A stretch of DNA of 21,697 nt, from the NCBI GenBank assembly GCA_039184335.1, contig JBCDBD010000045.1, positions 1-21,697 of the forward strand, written 5' to 3'. The notes beneath the pieces are model-generated. The model saw nothing but the letters and a program-made list of their open reading frames with translations, ran no database searches and was not told where the DNA came from. This document shows, in pieces, positions 1-7,449 of this stretch. Numbering within the stretch: the first letter of the stretch is position 1; every line of letters begins with the position of its first letter. Source of the DNA: JBCDBD01 sp039184335 (GTDB taxonomy: Bacteria; Bacteroidota; Bacteroidia; Flavobacteriales; Flavobacteriaceae). Made by a program: the position numbers and the translations under genes.

Positions 1-52
1 AATAGGCCACAATCTCTTTTTCTATCATATCTTTATCAAGTACAAAGTACAT
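1..52 (-). CDS. Partial reading frame, possible transposase N-terminus (runs off the left edge)
   Basis: An ATG at 52 on the minus strand opens a frame with no stop before the window edge; it reads MYFVLDKDMIEKEIVAY. From memory this resembles the first residues of IS4/IS5-type transposases common in Flavobacteriaceae, which begin with a similar short acidic/hydrophobic stretch, but 17 residues cannot prove it. An inverted repeat directly upstream (55-105) fits the end of an insertion sequence. The rest of the gene lies outside the window. It could also be the start of an ordinary unknown gene downstream of the pterin dehydratase. Confidence 0.35.
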   Translation of the reverse strand, partial: MYFVLDKDMIEKEIVAY

Positions 53-54
53 AA

Positions 55-105
55 AGGGTTGTTTGGGTTTGACTTATGTTTCGCAACACAAATCTCTGCA
101 ACCCT
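55..105. repeat. Imperfect inverted repeat, possible IS end or hairpin in the transposase leader
   Basis: AGGGTTG at 55-61 is matched by its reverse complement CAACCCT at 99-105. A smaller hairpin, TGTT-TCGC-AACA, sits inside at 78-89. The repeat lies immediately upstream of the cut-off frame that starts at 52. In many insertion sequences, hairpins here form the terminal repeat or block read-through into the transposase. The other end of the element is outside the window, so this is only suggestive. Confidence 0.3.
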
Positions 106-159
106 AACTTTCGATCCAAAAAAAGTTTAAATCACCTCTAAATGTAGGCAAGAACAAAT

Positions 160-181
160 TTAACAAAAGAACCTTGTTCTT
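160..181 (-). terminator. Weak hairpin at the end of the pterin dehydratase gene
   Basis: On the minus strand AAGAAC-AAG-GTTCTT (181-167) folds into a 6-bp stem overlapping the stop codon and is followed by TTGTT and AT-rich sequence. The position fits a terminator for the gcvT-SDR-dehydratase genes, but the T-run is interrupted. Confidence 0.35.
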
Positions 182-470
182 AAGCAGTCTTTGTAATTTC
201 TTCTATGGCTTTGGCAAGATTGAAGTCATTTTCGGTAATGCCATCCACATCGTGGGTATTCAACCGAACTGTCAATGAATTGTACACATTTTCCCAGTTC
301 GGGTGATGGTTGTTTGCCTCACATTCAAAGGCAATACGGGCCATTATTGAGAAAGCATCCTTGAAGTCTTTGAACCGATATGATTTGGTGATGAATCCGT
401 TTTGATAAGACCAGCCTTCGAGTTGTTCCAGGTTTTTGGCGATCTCACTTTCTGTCAGTTTTTGTATCAT
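180..470 (-). CDS. phhB: 4a-hydroxytetrahydrobiopterin dehydratase (pterin-4a-carbinolamine dehydratase)
   Basis: A 96-residue protein of the usual length for the PCD/DCoH family. This enzyme dehydrates the 4a-carbinolamine left after pterin-dependent hydroxylation, so that tetrahydrobiopterin can be regenerated in the cytoplasm. The family signature is visible as HHPNW at residues 55-59 and THD at 72-74; His55, His56 and His73 match the three active-site histidines known in the family. It starts with ATG 18 nt after the SDR gene, so the two are probably cotranscribed. No aromatic amino acid hydroxylase lies in the window. Many bacteria carry PCD without an obvious partner, so the physiological role here is open, although the family assignment is firm. 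Confidence 0.92.
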   Translation of the reverse strand: MIQKLTESEIAKNLEQLEGWSYQNGFITKSYRFKDFKDAFSIMARIAFECEANNHHPNWENVYNSLTVRLNTHDVDGITENDFNLAKAIEEITKTA

Positions 471-488
471 CCCATAAATTTACACAAT

Positions 489-1319
489 TCATTCTACCAT
501 CAGATGGTGTTCAATGATTTCTTGATAGCTTATCCGAAGGCTTTTAGGCAACATTTTATCTTTGGGCAAAACGGCCAGATAGCGGTCTTCATTTGTTGTG
601 TAGACCCGCTTTAGAATAGGATGGCAATTTCCTATTCTTTTTACGATTTCTTTTATGAACTCTTCGTGCAGTATCAGGTCAGAACTGCCCAGATGAAAGA
701 TGCCTGATTTGTTTCGATTGATCAGATAATGGATTTGTTGTGACAACCTATCATCGTTGGTCACATTGATGATCAGGTTTGGAAATACTTCAATAGGTTC
801 GCTGTTATTCAGTAATTGCTTTATTTCTTTAATTCTTGGTGAAGTGTTCCCAAAAACCATAGGTACCCTCAAAATACCAACTTTATCTTCGTGCATTCGC
901 AAAAGCATATTTTCAATGCGTATTTTTAAACGCCCGTAGATGCTTTCAGACAAAGTCTTGTCGTATTCGTAAGAAGGGTATTTGCTGTAAGCGTCGAATA
1001 CATTGGAAGATGAAAGAAAAAACAGTTTGACCTCATTTTTAGCCAGATATTCTACCAGATGCAGGTGTGCTTGAATCTGGGCCGCAAAATTGCCACGTAA
1101 TGCGGATATGATGTAATCAGGCTTTACTTTGTCAAGTATCCTGAAAATATCATCCTCATTTAAGTCGTAACGGTAAAACCTTTTGTTGTACTCATATATT
1201 GCATTTGAACAGTAAGTGCCATAAGTATCAAAGTAATTACATAGCTCTTTGTAAATGGCATTGCCAATGAAACCACTGGCCCCCAAAATGAGTATTTTCT
1301 TTCCTTTCTGACGTTTCAA
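489..1319 (-). CDS. NAD(P)-dependent extended SDR, sugar-nucleotide reductase/epimerase-like
   Basis: A 276-residue protein with an N-terminal Rossmann motif GASGFIG (residues 13-19) and the SDR catalytic pair YGRLK (Tyr128, Lys132). SSSNVFDAY (103-111) sits where dTDP-4-dehydrorhamnose reductases (RfbD) and related epimerases have their catalytic Ser/Thr. The substrate is probably a nucleotide sugar, but no other sugar-pathway gene is near, so it cannot be named. The start is TTG at 1319: no ATG or GTG gives an intact Rossmann motif, and the frame upstream runs back into gcvT. It begins 16 nt after gcvT and is followed closely by the pterin dehydratase, suggesting one transcript. I believe this neighbourhood next to gcvT is common in Flavobacteriaceae, but that is from memory. 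Confidence 0.8.
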   Translation of the reverse strand: MKRQKGKKILILGASGFIGNAIYKELCNYFDTYGTYCSNAIYEYNKRFYRYDLNEDDIFRILDKVKPDYIISALRGNFAAQIQAHLHLVEYLAKNEVKLFFLSSSNVFDAYSKYPSYEYDKTLSESIYGRLKIRIENMLLRMHEDKVGILRVPMVFGNTSPRIKEIKQLLNNSEPIEVFPNLIINVTNDDRLSQQIHYLINRNKSGIFHLGSSDLILHEEFIKEIVKRIGNCHPILKRVYTTNEDRYLAVLPKDKMLPKSLRISYQEIIEHHLMVE

Positions 1320-1335
1320 CCTATCTTTTACACTT

Positions 1336-2421
1336 TTAACCTTTGTAAAAAGGAAGTTTTACGACCGAAGCCGGTATTTCTTTTTTTCTGATTTTTATCT
1401 TTATTTCAGTGGCCAATTCGGTGTATTCACTTAAAACATAGCCCAGACCGATACCAATTCCCAGTGAAGGTGACATGGTGCCAGAGGTTACCGTTCCGAT
1501 TTCTTCATCTGTGTCATTTAAGATGGCATATCCCTTTCTGGGAATTCCTTTGCCATCTATTTGAAACGCCACCAATTTCTTTTTGGTTCCTTCCCGCTTT
1601 TCTTTGGCCAAGGCCTCAGCGTTAACAAAATCTTTGGTGAATTTGGTTACCCATCCCAATCCTGCTGAAATGGGCGAGGTAGTATCATCGATGTCATTTC
1701 CATAGAGACAGTAGCCCATTTCCAATCGCAAGGTATCGCGTGCGGCTAGACCAATGGGTTTGATGCCGAAATTTTCGCCTGCTTTCAGAACACGTTGCCA
1801 TACCTGTACTACTTCGGCATTCTTACAGTAGATTTCGAAACCGCCGGATCCTGTATAGCCTGTTGCTGAGATGATAACCTGTGAAATACCTGCAAAATCG
1901 CCTACCACAAAATTATAGAACTTGATGGAAGCAAGATCTATCGATGACAGTGATTGCATTGCTTCAACAGCCTTTGGCCCCTGTATGGCAAGTAAGGAAT
2001 ATTCTTCAGAAATATTTTGCATCAAGGCACCTATTTCTGCGTTATAGCCCGTGATGTGGTTCCAGTCTTTATCAATATTGGCCGCATTGACCACTAAAAG
2101 ATAGCTTTCTTCCTTTATTCGATAAATAATCAAATCATCTATGATACCTCCTGTTTGATTTGGCAAACAACTATATTGGGCCTTGCCTATGGTAAGTTTT
2201 GATGCATCATTTGAACTCACTTTTTGGATGAGTTCCAATGCCTTTGGCCCCTCAATCAAAAATTCGCCCATATGTGAAACATCGAATACCCCTACGGTTT
2301 TGCGTACGGTTTCATGTTCTACATTGACACCTTCATAGGACACAGGCATGCAGTAGCCTGCAAATTCGACCATTTTTGCCCCCAAATCGATATGTGTTTG
2401 GGTCAATGCCGTGTTTTTCAT
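1336..2421 (-). CDS. gcvT: Glycine cleavage system T-protein (aminomethyltransferase)
   Basis: GcvT transfers the methylene group from the aminomethyl-lipoyl H-protein to tetrahydrofolate, releasing ammonia, as part of the glycine cleavage complex. The protein has the family's typical N-terminus (LGAKMVEFAGYCMPVSYEG), VVNAANIDKDW in the folate-binding part, the ARDTLRLEMGY motif, and a C-terminal barrel domain ending in KLPFYKG. I start it at ATG 2421 (MKNTALTQ, 361 residues). A TTG at 2430 would add only three residues, and related proteins begin with MKNTAL. It lies 104 nt downstream of thrC in the same direction. gcvH and gcvP are not in the window, so T is encoded apart from them, as is common in this phylum. 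It may be cotranscribed from thr or have its own control at 2431-2444. Confidence 0.95.
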   Translation of the reverse strand: MKNTALTQTHIDLGAKMVEFAGYCMPVSYEGVNVEHETVRKTVGVFDVSHMGEFLIEGPKALELIQKVSSNDASKLTIGKAQYSCLPNQTGGIIDDLIIYRIKEESYLLVVNAANIDKDWNHITGYNAEIGALMQNISEEYSLLAIQGPKAVEAMQSLSSIDLASIKFYNFVVGDFAGISQVIISATGYTGSGGFEIYCKNAEVVQVWQRVLKAGENFGIKPIGLAARDTLRLEMGYCLYGNDIDDTTSPISAGLGWVTKFTKDFVNAEALAKEKREGTKKKLVAFQIDGKGIPRKGYAILNDTDEEIGTVTSGTMSPSLGIGIGLGYVLSEYTELATEIKIKIRKKEIPASVVKLPFYKG

Positions 2422-2430
2422 GTGCGACAA

Positions 2431-2444
2431 TTTACTGAAGTAAA
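2431..2444. promoter_or_regulatory. Palindrome just upstream of gcvT
   Basis: TTTACT-GA-AGTAAA is a near-perfect 14-bp palindrome about 10 nt before the gcvT start, in the 104-nt gap between thrC and gcvT. It could be an operator or a small hairpin in the 5' leader. I see no good TTTG/TAnnTTTG promoter in the gap and no strong terminator after thrC, so gcvT may be read through from the thr operon. The role is unproven. Confidence 0.3.
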
Positions 2445-2525
2445 TTTATCGAAATATTGATGTAGGGTAGGGGTTGAAGGGTAATCTTTTGAACAAAGAA
2501 CTGTTAATTGATTTTTTTGGATGTT

Positions 2526-3821
2526 TTAATTTTTAAGCAGATATGACTTCAACTCCCCATATGATGCGATTGGAATCGATGATTTTGATTTATCCATCAC
2601 TTTTTGAATCTGCGAAGGAATTTTTGGTGATATGCCCAAAGTGTCTTCCACAACGTCCAAAAATTTTACGGGGTGTGCCGTTTCTAAAAACACACCATAG
2701 GTTTTTTGGTGTTTTTCTTGGTACTTCTTGATACCCAAATAGCCAACTGCTCCATGGGGATCTGTGATATAGCCTGAGTTTTTGTGAATTTGCTGCATGG
2801 CTGTTTTGGTTTCTTCATCTGTGAAGGCATACGAAGATAAATTTTCTTTGAGCAATGAAAAATTGTCATGGTACAGATGGCGTATTCTTACAAAGTTACT
2901 GGGGTCACCTACATCCATTGCGTTGGAAATAGTCGAAATCGAGGGTTTAGGTAGGTATGTGCCTCGCTGCATATAATGGGGCACTACATCGTTTTTGTTT
3001 GTTGCTGCAATAAAGTGTTTTATGGGCATTCCCAATTTTTGGGCTACCATGCCAGCACAGACATTGCCAAAGTTTCCTGAGGGTACGGCAAACACGATTT
3101 CCTTTTGTTTGGCCTTGATATCACGATATGCAAATAAAAAATAAAATAATTGTGGTAGCCATCGGGCCACATTGATACTGTTTGCAGAAGTCAATTGTCG
3201 GTCTTTGGTAATGTCAGCATCTAAAAAAGCCTTTTTGACCATACGTTGACAATCGTCAAAAGTACCTTCAACCTCCATTGCTGTTATATTTTGTCCTAAG
3301 GTCGTCAATTGTTTTTCCTGTATTTCGCTGACCTTGCCACTGGGGTAGAGAATAATGACATTGACACCCTTTACTCCAAGAAATCCGTTGGCCACAGCAC
3401 CGCCGGTATCACCAGAGGTGGCTACCAAGACGGTTATCTCGGTATCATCTCCTTTTGAAAAATAACCCAAGCAGTTGGCCATAAAACGGGCTCCTACATC
3501 TTTAAAGGCCATGGTCGGCCCATGAAAAAGCTCTAAAGTAGCCAGATCTTCTTCAATGGATACCATGGGGAAATCAAAATCAAGGACATTAGCCAAGATT
3601 TCATTCAGTTGGTGTTCTGGAATATCGGCTTTGACGAATTGTTCAATGGCACGAAAAGCAATTTGATGGGCTGTCAAACTTGTTATGGTATCAAAGAACG
3701 ATTTGGGCAGTGCATCTATTCTTTCAGGAAAATAGAGCCCCTTATCTGGGGCAATGCCAGTAATCACGGCCTCTTTGAACGATACTTTTGACTTTTTGTT
3801 GTTTAAGCTATAAAAATTCAC
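2526..3821 (-). CDS. thrC: Threonine synthase
   Basis: A 431-residue PLP-dependent enzyme that converts O-phosphohomoserine to threonine, the last step of the pathway. The N-terminal MNFYSLNNKK...KGLYFPE region is typical of the longer threonine synthase class. The PLP lysine is Lys107 in GPTMAFKDVGARF, the phosphate-binding loop is ATSGDTGGA, and PSGNFGNVCAG is also present. The start codon is GTG at 3821, only 4 nt after the thrB stop, so translation is probably coupled. The C-terminal part (FLETAHPVKFLDVVE) is intact. Third gene of thrABC. Confidence 0.97.
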   Translation of the reverse strand: MNFYSLNNKKSKVSFKEAVITGIAPDKGLYFPERIDALPKSFFDTITSLTAHQIAFRAIEQFVKADIPEHQLNEILANVLDFDFPMVSIEEDLATLELFHGPTMAFKDVGARFMANCLGYFSKGDDTEITVLVATSGDTGGAVANGFLGVKGVNVIILYPSGKVSEIQEKQLTTLGQNITAMEVEGTFDDCQRMVKKAFLDADITKDRQLTSANSINVARWLPQLFYFLFAYRDIKAKQKEIVFAVPSGNFGNVCAGMVAQKLGMPIKHFIAATNKNDVVPHYMQRGTYLPKPSISTISNAMDVGDPSNFVRIRHLYHDNFSLLKENLSSYAFTDEETKTAMQQIHKNSGYITDPHGAVGYLGIKKYQEKHQKTYGVFLETAHPVKFLDVVEDTLGISPKIPSQIQKVMDKSKSSIPIASYGELKSYLLKN

Positions 3822-3825
3822 GGGA

Positions 3826-4749
3826 TCAGCTGATTTTTTGAATTCCGTTTAGGTTGACTTTAGACACATGTAAATCGAAATCGACACCTATGGTTTTGTA
3901 AATGTCTTTCATCGCATTGGCAACGCGGTTAGCGTTTTCTTTGCCCTTGCTCAAGGCAAAAATTGAAGGGCCTGAGCCTGAGATACCACAGCCCAGTGCA
4001 CCAGCTTTTATCGCTTCATTTTTGATGTCATTGAAGCCTGGTATCAAAATAGAGCGTATGGGTTCAACGATATGGTCTTCGAGAGACCTGCTTATGAGCT
4101 CAAAATCTTCGGTGTACAGTCCAGAAATCAATCCTCCTAGATTGCCCCATTGCCGAATGCCCTTTTCCAATGGAATGTTGGCCTTGAGTATTTTTCGCGA
4201 TTCTGAAGTCTTGATTTCTATTTGTGGATGTATGACCGTGGCAAATAGTGCCTTTGGTGTATGTATGGGAACAATATCAAGTGGGTCGTAACTCCTGATC
4301 AGGGTAAAACCACCATAAATGGCAGGGGCAACGTTATCGGCATGTGGTACATTGCTGGCCAATTTTTCACCTTGCATGGCAAAATATACCAGCTCACGTT
4401 TTGAAAACGGATTGCCCAACAATTGGTTGATGGCCCAAACAGCACCGGCCGAACTGGCAGCACTACTACCTATTCCACTACCAGGCTTTATTTTTTTATG
4501 GATTTCGATTTCGAAACCAATTTTATGGTCGATTTCTTGCAGGAGTGCCATTGCGGCAACACCAGCCACATTTTTATGGGTCTCCAAAGGCAGTTGTTGC
4601 CCCAATACCTTAGTGATTGCAATACCATTGGAACCCTTTTTTCTTACGGTCATTTCATCACCAATGGCGTTGAGCGCCAGACCCAATACATCAAATCCAC
4701 AAGAGACATTGGCAATGGTAGCGGGACAAAAAATCTTGATTTCTTCCAT
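3826..4749 (-). CDS. thrB: Homoserine kinase
   Basis: A 307-residue GHMP-family kinase that phosphorylates homoserine to O-phosphohomoserine. The GHMP ATP-binding motif PGSGIGSSAASSAGA is at residues 89-103, the N-terminal CPATIANVSCGFDVLGLAL is typical of ThrB, and the C-terminal glycine-rich motif CGISGSGPSIFAL is present. The length is normal. It starts with ATG 3 nt after thrA and ends 4 nt before thrC, which marks a tight operon. Confidence 0.97.
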   Translation of the reverse strand: MEEIKIFCPATIANVSCGFDVLGLALNAIGDEMTVRKKGSNGIAITKVLGQQLPLETHKNVAGVAAMALLQEIDHKIGFEIEIHKKIKPGSGIGSSAASSAGAVWAINQLLGNPFSKRELVYFAMQGEKLASNVPHADNVAPAIYGGFTLIRSYDPLDIVPIHTPKALFATVIHPQIEIKTSESRKILKANIPLEKGIRQWGNLGGLISGLYTEDFELISRSLEDHIVEPIRSILIPGFNDIKNEAIKAGALGCGISGSGPSIFALSKGKENANRVANAMKDIYKTIGVDFDLHVSKVNLNGIQKIS

Positions 4750-4752
4750 TGG

Positions 4753-7197
4753 TTAAAAATTTCCGATTCGAATGATATCTGCGAAAATACCTGAGGCAGT
4801 AACCTCAGCACCAGCTCCTGCACCCTTAATGATCATTGGTAGGTTTGGATATCGTTCTGTATAAAAAAGCACAATGTTATCACTGCCTTCCAAATTATAA
4901 AAATCATGTCCTTCAGCGATGTGTTGCAGTCCAACCTTGGCCTTTTCATTTTCAAACTCGGCAACATATTTGAGTTTGCTCTTATTTTTTGTCACCCTTT
5001 CGTATAATTGCTGAAATTCATCTTCATATGTTTTCAACGACTCGAAAAAAGCATCGTTGTCTGCCGCATCAAGACTTTCTTTAGGTAAGAAAGCATCATT
5101 TTCTATTTGTTCAATATCCAATTGATGACCACTTTCCCTAGCCAATATCAATATCTTTCGCATTACATCGATACCGCTTAGATCTATTCTTGGATCGGGT
5201 TCGGTGTACCCTTCTTCTTGAGCCTGTTTAACGACATCGTGGAACGTGGTGGTATCATTAAAGGTGTTGAACACAAAATTTAAGCTTCCTGAGAGCACTG
5301 CCTGAATTTTCAGCACACGGTCACCTGAGGCGATCAAGTGCTTTAAGGTATCAATGATGGGTAGCCCTGCACCGACATTGGTTTCAAATAGAAAAGGGGC
5401 ATTGTATTGTTTTGAGAGCTGTTTTAATTCTCGGTAATAGCTATATTCTGATGAACAGGCAATTTTGTTGCAGGTAACTATGGCAATATTGTTCTTCAGG
5501 TAATCGGCATAATGCATCGATACCTCCTTACTTGCCGTATTATCAACGAAAATGCTGTTTCTATAGTTCAACTGTTTGATTTTTTCGAAGAAAACAGTGT
5601 GTGCTGTTTTTTCACCATTGGCCAAAAGTTGTTCCCACTTGTCCAAGGGAATACCACTCTCGTCAAAAATCATGGTTCTTGAGTTTGAAATTCCGATGAC
5701 CCTGATATTGAGCTGTAGTTCTTCTTTTAAATACTTTTTTTGCTGTAATATCTGTTTCAAAAATTTTGAACCTACGTTTCCGACCCCCATGACGTACAGG
5801 TTCAATTGCTTGATGTTTTCTTCGAAAAATTCCTCATGCAGGGCATTCAAGGCTTTTTTGACATCTTCTTTTTTTATGACAGCCGAGATGTTTCTTTCAG
5901 AAGCCCCTTGTGCAATGGCCCTTATGTTCACATTGTTTCTGCCCAAGGTGCTGAACATTTTGCCGCTCAGTCCTTGATGGCTTTTCATATTGTCTCCTAC
6001 CAAGGCCACGATTGCCAAATCTTTTTCTAAGTATACAGGTTGTATTTTATTGGTGGTTATTTCAAACTCGAAAGCGGCATTGATTTTTTTAACCGCGTAA
6101 GCGGCGTCTTGGTCAGCGATACCGATACATATCGAATGTTCTGATGATGCTTGGGTTATCAGAACGATACTGATCTCTTCTTGTGCGAGTGTTTCGAAAA
6201 AACGTTTTGAGATTCCCGGGGTACCTACCATTCCAGGTCCTTCAAGGGAAATAAGGGAGATGTTTTCTATATGACTGATGCCGCGTACCGTCTTTCCTTT
6301 TCCGTTTTGATTCTGGGTAATCAATGTACCTGGATCTTCAGGGGAAAAAGTGTTCTTTATAACTATGGGAATCTGTTTGTGAAGTACGGGCTGTATGGTA
6401 GGCGGATAGAGTACTTTAGCGCCAAAGTGTGAAAGTTCCATAGCCTCTTCATACGAAATATGGGGAACATATTTTGCTTGTTTTACCAACTTTGGATTGG
6501 CTGTGTACATGCCACTGACATCAGTCCAAATATTAAGGATTTCAGCATCCGTTGCAGCTGCTATAATGGCGGCCGTGTAATCAGAACCACCTCTTCCCAA
6601 TGTAGTGGAGTTACCTAAAGGCGACGATGCGACAAAACCTGGCACTATGGTGATCCTTTGCGATGCTGTATTGAAATAGGTATTGATCTTGGCATTGGTA
6701 ATCTCAAAGTCAACATTGGCCTTTCCAAAAAATTCATCGGTTATGATGAGTTCCTGTGCATTTTTATGCGCTGTATCCAGCCCTTCAACATTAAAAAATG
6801 AGTTGATTATGTAAGCTGACAACAGTTCGCCATAGCCGACCACCTTATCGGAAAGTTTGGGTGTAATCTCACCGATCAAGTATGTGCCTTCGAGCAAAGT
6901 TTCCAAATTGTTCAGTTCACTTTTGATGGCACTGAGTACACTAGGTTGCTTCCCTGCCGGAAATAGCTTCTTAATGGTTGAAATGTGTTTTTCTTCAACA
7001 GATTCCAAAGTTGCTGAAAAGCTAGGGTCTTCGACTGCTGCCAGTTGAAGGGCCTGTAAGAGCATATCGGTGATACCACCAAAAGCAGATACGACCACAA
7101 TCATTTTTTCTTGTGGCGCATTTTCTATGATATTCTTTACAAGTCGTATGTTGTGGGCATTGGCGACAGAAGTGCCACCAAATTTTAAAACGTTCAT
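4753..7197 (-). CDS. thrA: Bifunctional aspartokinase / homoserine dehydrogenase
   Basis: An 814-residue fusion that catalyses the first and third steps from aspartate to threonine. The aspartokinase part starts with KFGGTSV (residues 5-11) and has GRGGSDYTA at 201-209. Two ACT-type regulatory regions follow at about 305-455, where threonine feedback inhibition normally acts. The homoserine dehydrogenase part begins near residue 463 with the NAD-binding motif GVGNVGSKFL and includes VLSGSLNFVFNTF and the EGYTEPDPRIDLSGIDVMRK signature. Its length equals E. coli ThrA. First structural gene of the operon. It is preceded by a leader with a Thr/Ile-rich mini-ORF (7259-7315), which suggests control by charged tRNA levels in addition to feedback. 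Confidence 0.97.
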   Translation of the reverse strand: MNVLKFGGTSVANAHNIRLVKNIIENAPQEKMIVVVSAFGGITDMLLQALQLAAVEDPSFSATLESVEEKHISTIKKLFPAGKQPSVLSAIKSELNNLETLLEGTYLIGEITPKLSDKVVGYGELLSAYIINSFFNVEGLDTAHKNAQELIITDEFFGKANVDFEITNAKINTYFNTASQRITIVPGFVASSPLGNSTTLGRGGSDYTAAIIAAATDAEILNIWTDVSGMYTANPKLVKQAKYVPHISYEEAMELSHFGAKVLYPPTIQPVLHKQIPIVIKNTFSPEDPGTLITQNQNGKGKTVRGISHIENISLISLEGPGMVGTPGISKRFFETLAQEEISIVLITQASSEHSICIGIADQDAAYAVKKINAAFEFEITTNKIQPVYLEKDLAIVALVGDNMKSHQGLSGKMFSTLGRNNVNIRAIAQGASERNISAVIKKEDVKKALNALHEEFFEENIKQLNLYVMGVGNVGSKFLKQILQQKKYLKEELQLNIRVIGISNSRTMIFDESGIPLDKWEQLLANGEKTAHTVFFEKIKQLNYRNSIFVDNTASKEVSMHYADYLKNNIAIVTCNKIACSSEYSYYRELKQLSKQYNAPFLFETNVGAGLPIIDTLKHLIASGDRVLKIQAVLSGSLNFVFNTFNDTTTFHDVVKQAQEEGYTEPDPRIDLSGIDVMRKILILARESGHQLDIEQIENDAFLPKESLDAADNDAFFESLKTYEDEFQQLYERVTKNKSKLKYVAEFENEKAKVGLQHIAEGHDFYNLEGSDNIVLFYTERYPNLPMIIKGAGAGAEVTASGIFADIIRIGNF

Positions 7198-7253
7198 TTT
7201 GAAGGATTTTGCAATATATGTAAAAAGTTGAAGATCGGACCGAAGAATATATC

Positions 7254-7279
7254 ATGTACTACCCCAATGGGGTAATCAT
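7254..7279 (-). promoter_or_regulatory. Hairpin overlapping the end of the thr leader peptide (possible attenuator element)
   Basis: On the minus strand UACCCC-AUU-GGGGUA (7274-7260) forms a 6-bp core. It extends to about 11 pairs, with one bulge and a G-U pair, out to 7279 and 7254. It covers leader codons 13-18 and the stop. A competing hairpin UACCA/UGGUA (7295-7291 with 7283-7279) lies upstream, and GGUA at 7282-7279 can also pair with UACC at 7274-7271. Mutually exclusive folds of this kind are typical of attenuators. No clean T-run follows directly; TTTTT occurs at 7222-7226. Read by eye, without folding software. Confidence 0.45.
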
Positions 7280-7315
7280 ACCAGTAACGATGGTAGATGG
7301 AGTTGGAATCGTCAT
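7259..7315 (-). CDS. Probable threonine operon leader peptide
   Basis: ATG at 7315 opens an 18-codon frame, MTIPTPSTIVTGMITPLG, ending in TAG at 7261-7259, 61 nt before thrA. It has five Thr, three Ile and an internal Met out of 18 residues, all amino acids made from aspartate and downstream of ThrA. Known thr leader peptides of enterobacteria are likewise rich in Thr and Ile, and ribosome stalling there controls transcription. A promoter matching the Bacteroidota consensus lies 50-80 nt upstream, and hairpins overlap the 3' end. The peptide itself is probably not functional; its translation is the sensor. It is too short for normal gene calling. The bias could be chance, but composition and location together make a leader likely. 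Confidence 0.65.
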   Translation of the reverse strand: MTIPTPSTIVTGMITPLG

Positions 7316-7365
7316 TAAGGGCTGTATGTCCGATAGTTTAAACTGCATGCACACTTTTCAAGTGC

Positions 7366-7396
7366 TAAAAGTAGTATTTTTGTTTGCCTTAGCAAA
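7366..7396 (-). promoter_or_regulatory. Promoter of the thr leader-thrABC operon
   Basis: On the minus strand TTTG (7396-7393) is followed after exactly 19 nt by TACTTTTA (7373-7366), one mismatch from the Bacteroidota -7 consensus TAnnTTTG. The predicted transcript start is near 7360, giving a leader of about 160 nt before thrA that includes the mini-ORF. The first transcribed bases include a small hairpin CACTT-GAA-AAGTG. Confidence 0.6.
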
Positions 7397-7412
7397 TGAT
7401 TCCTTAAATTTT
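7383..7412 (+). promoter_or_regulatory. Promoter of nnr
   Basis: TTTG (7383-7386), an 18-nt spacer, then TAAATTTT (7405-7412), one mismatch from TAnnTTTG; the start of transcription would be near 7418, about 30 nt before nnr. Its TTTG forms an inverted repeat, TTTGC-CTTA-GCAAA (7383-7396), with the TTTG of the divergent thr promoter. The two promoters therefore overlap. Confidence 0.5.
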
Positions 7413-7449
7413 TATAGAAAAACGAATAAGGTTCATCATCTTTTGATAA

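Noticed and set aside
2598..2731. Short plus-strand frames within thrC
   Set aside because: These are shadows of thrC without independent start signals or motifs.
4319..4756. 145-codon frame opposite thrB
   Set aside because: It lies wholly within thrB on the other strand, with antisense-like composition and no motif.
7228..7243. TCGG-T-CCGA as a stand-alone terminator hairpin before thrA
   Set aside because: The loop would be too small; only three pairs with a 3-nt loop are possible, too weak to terminate by itself.
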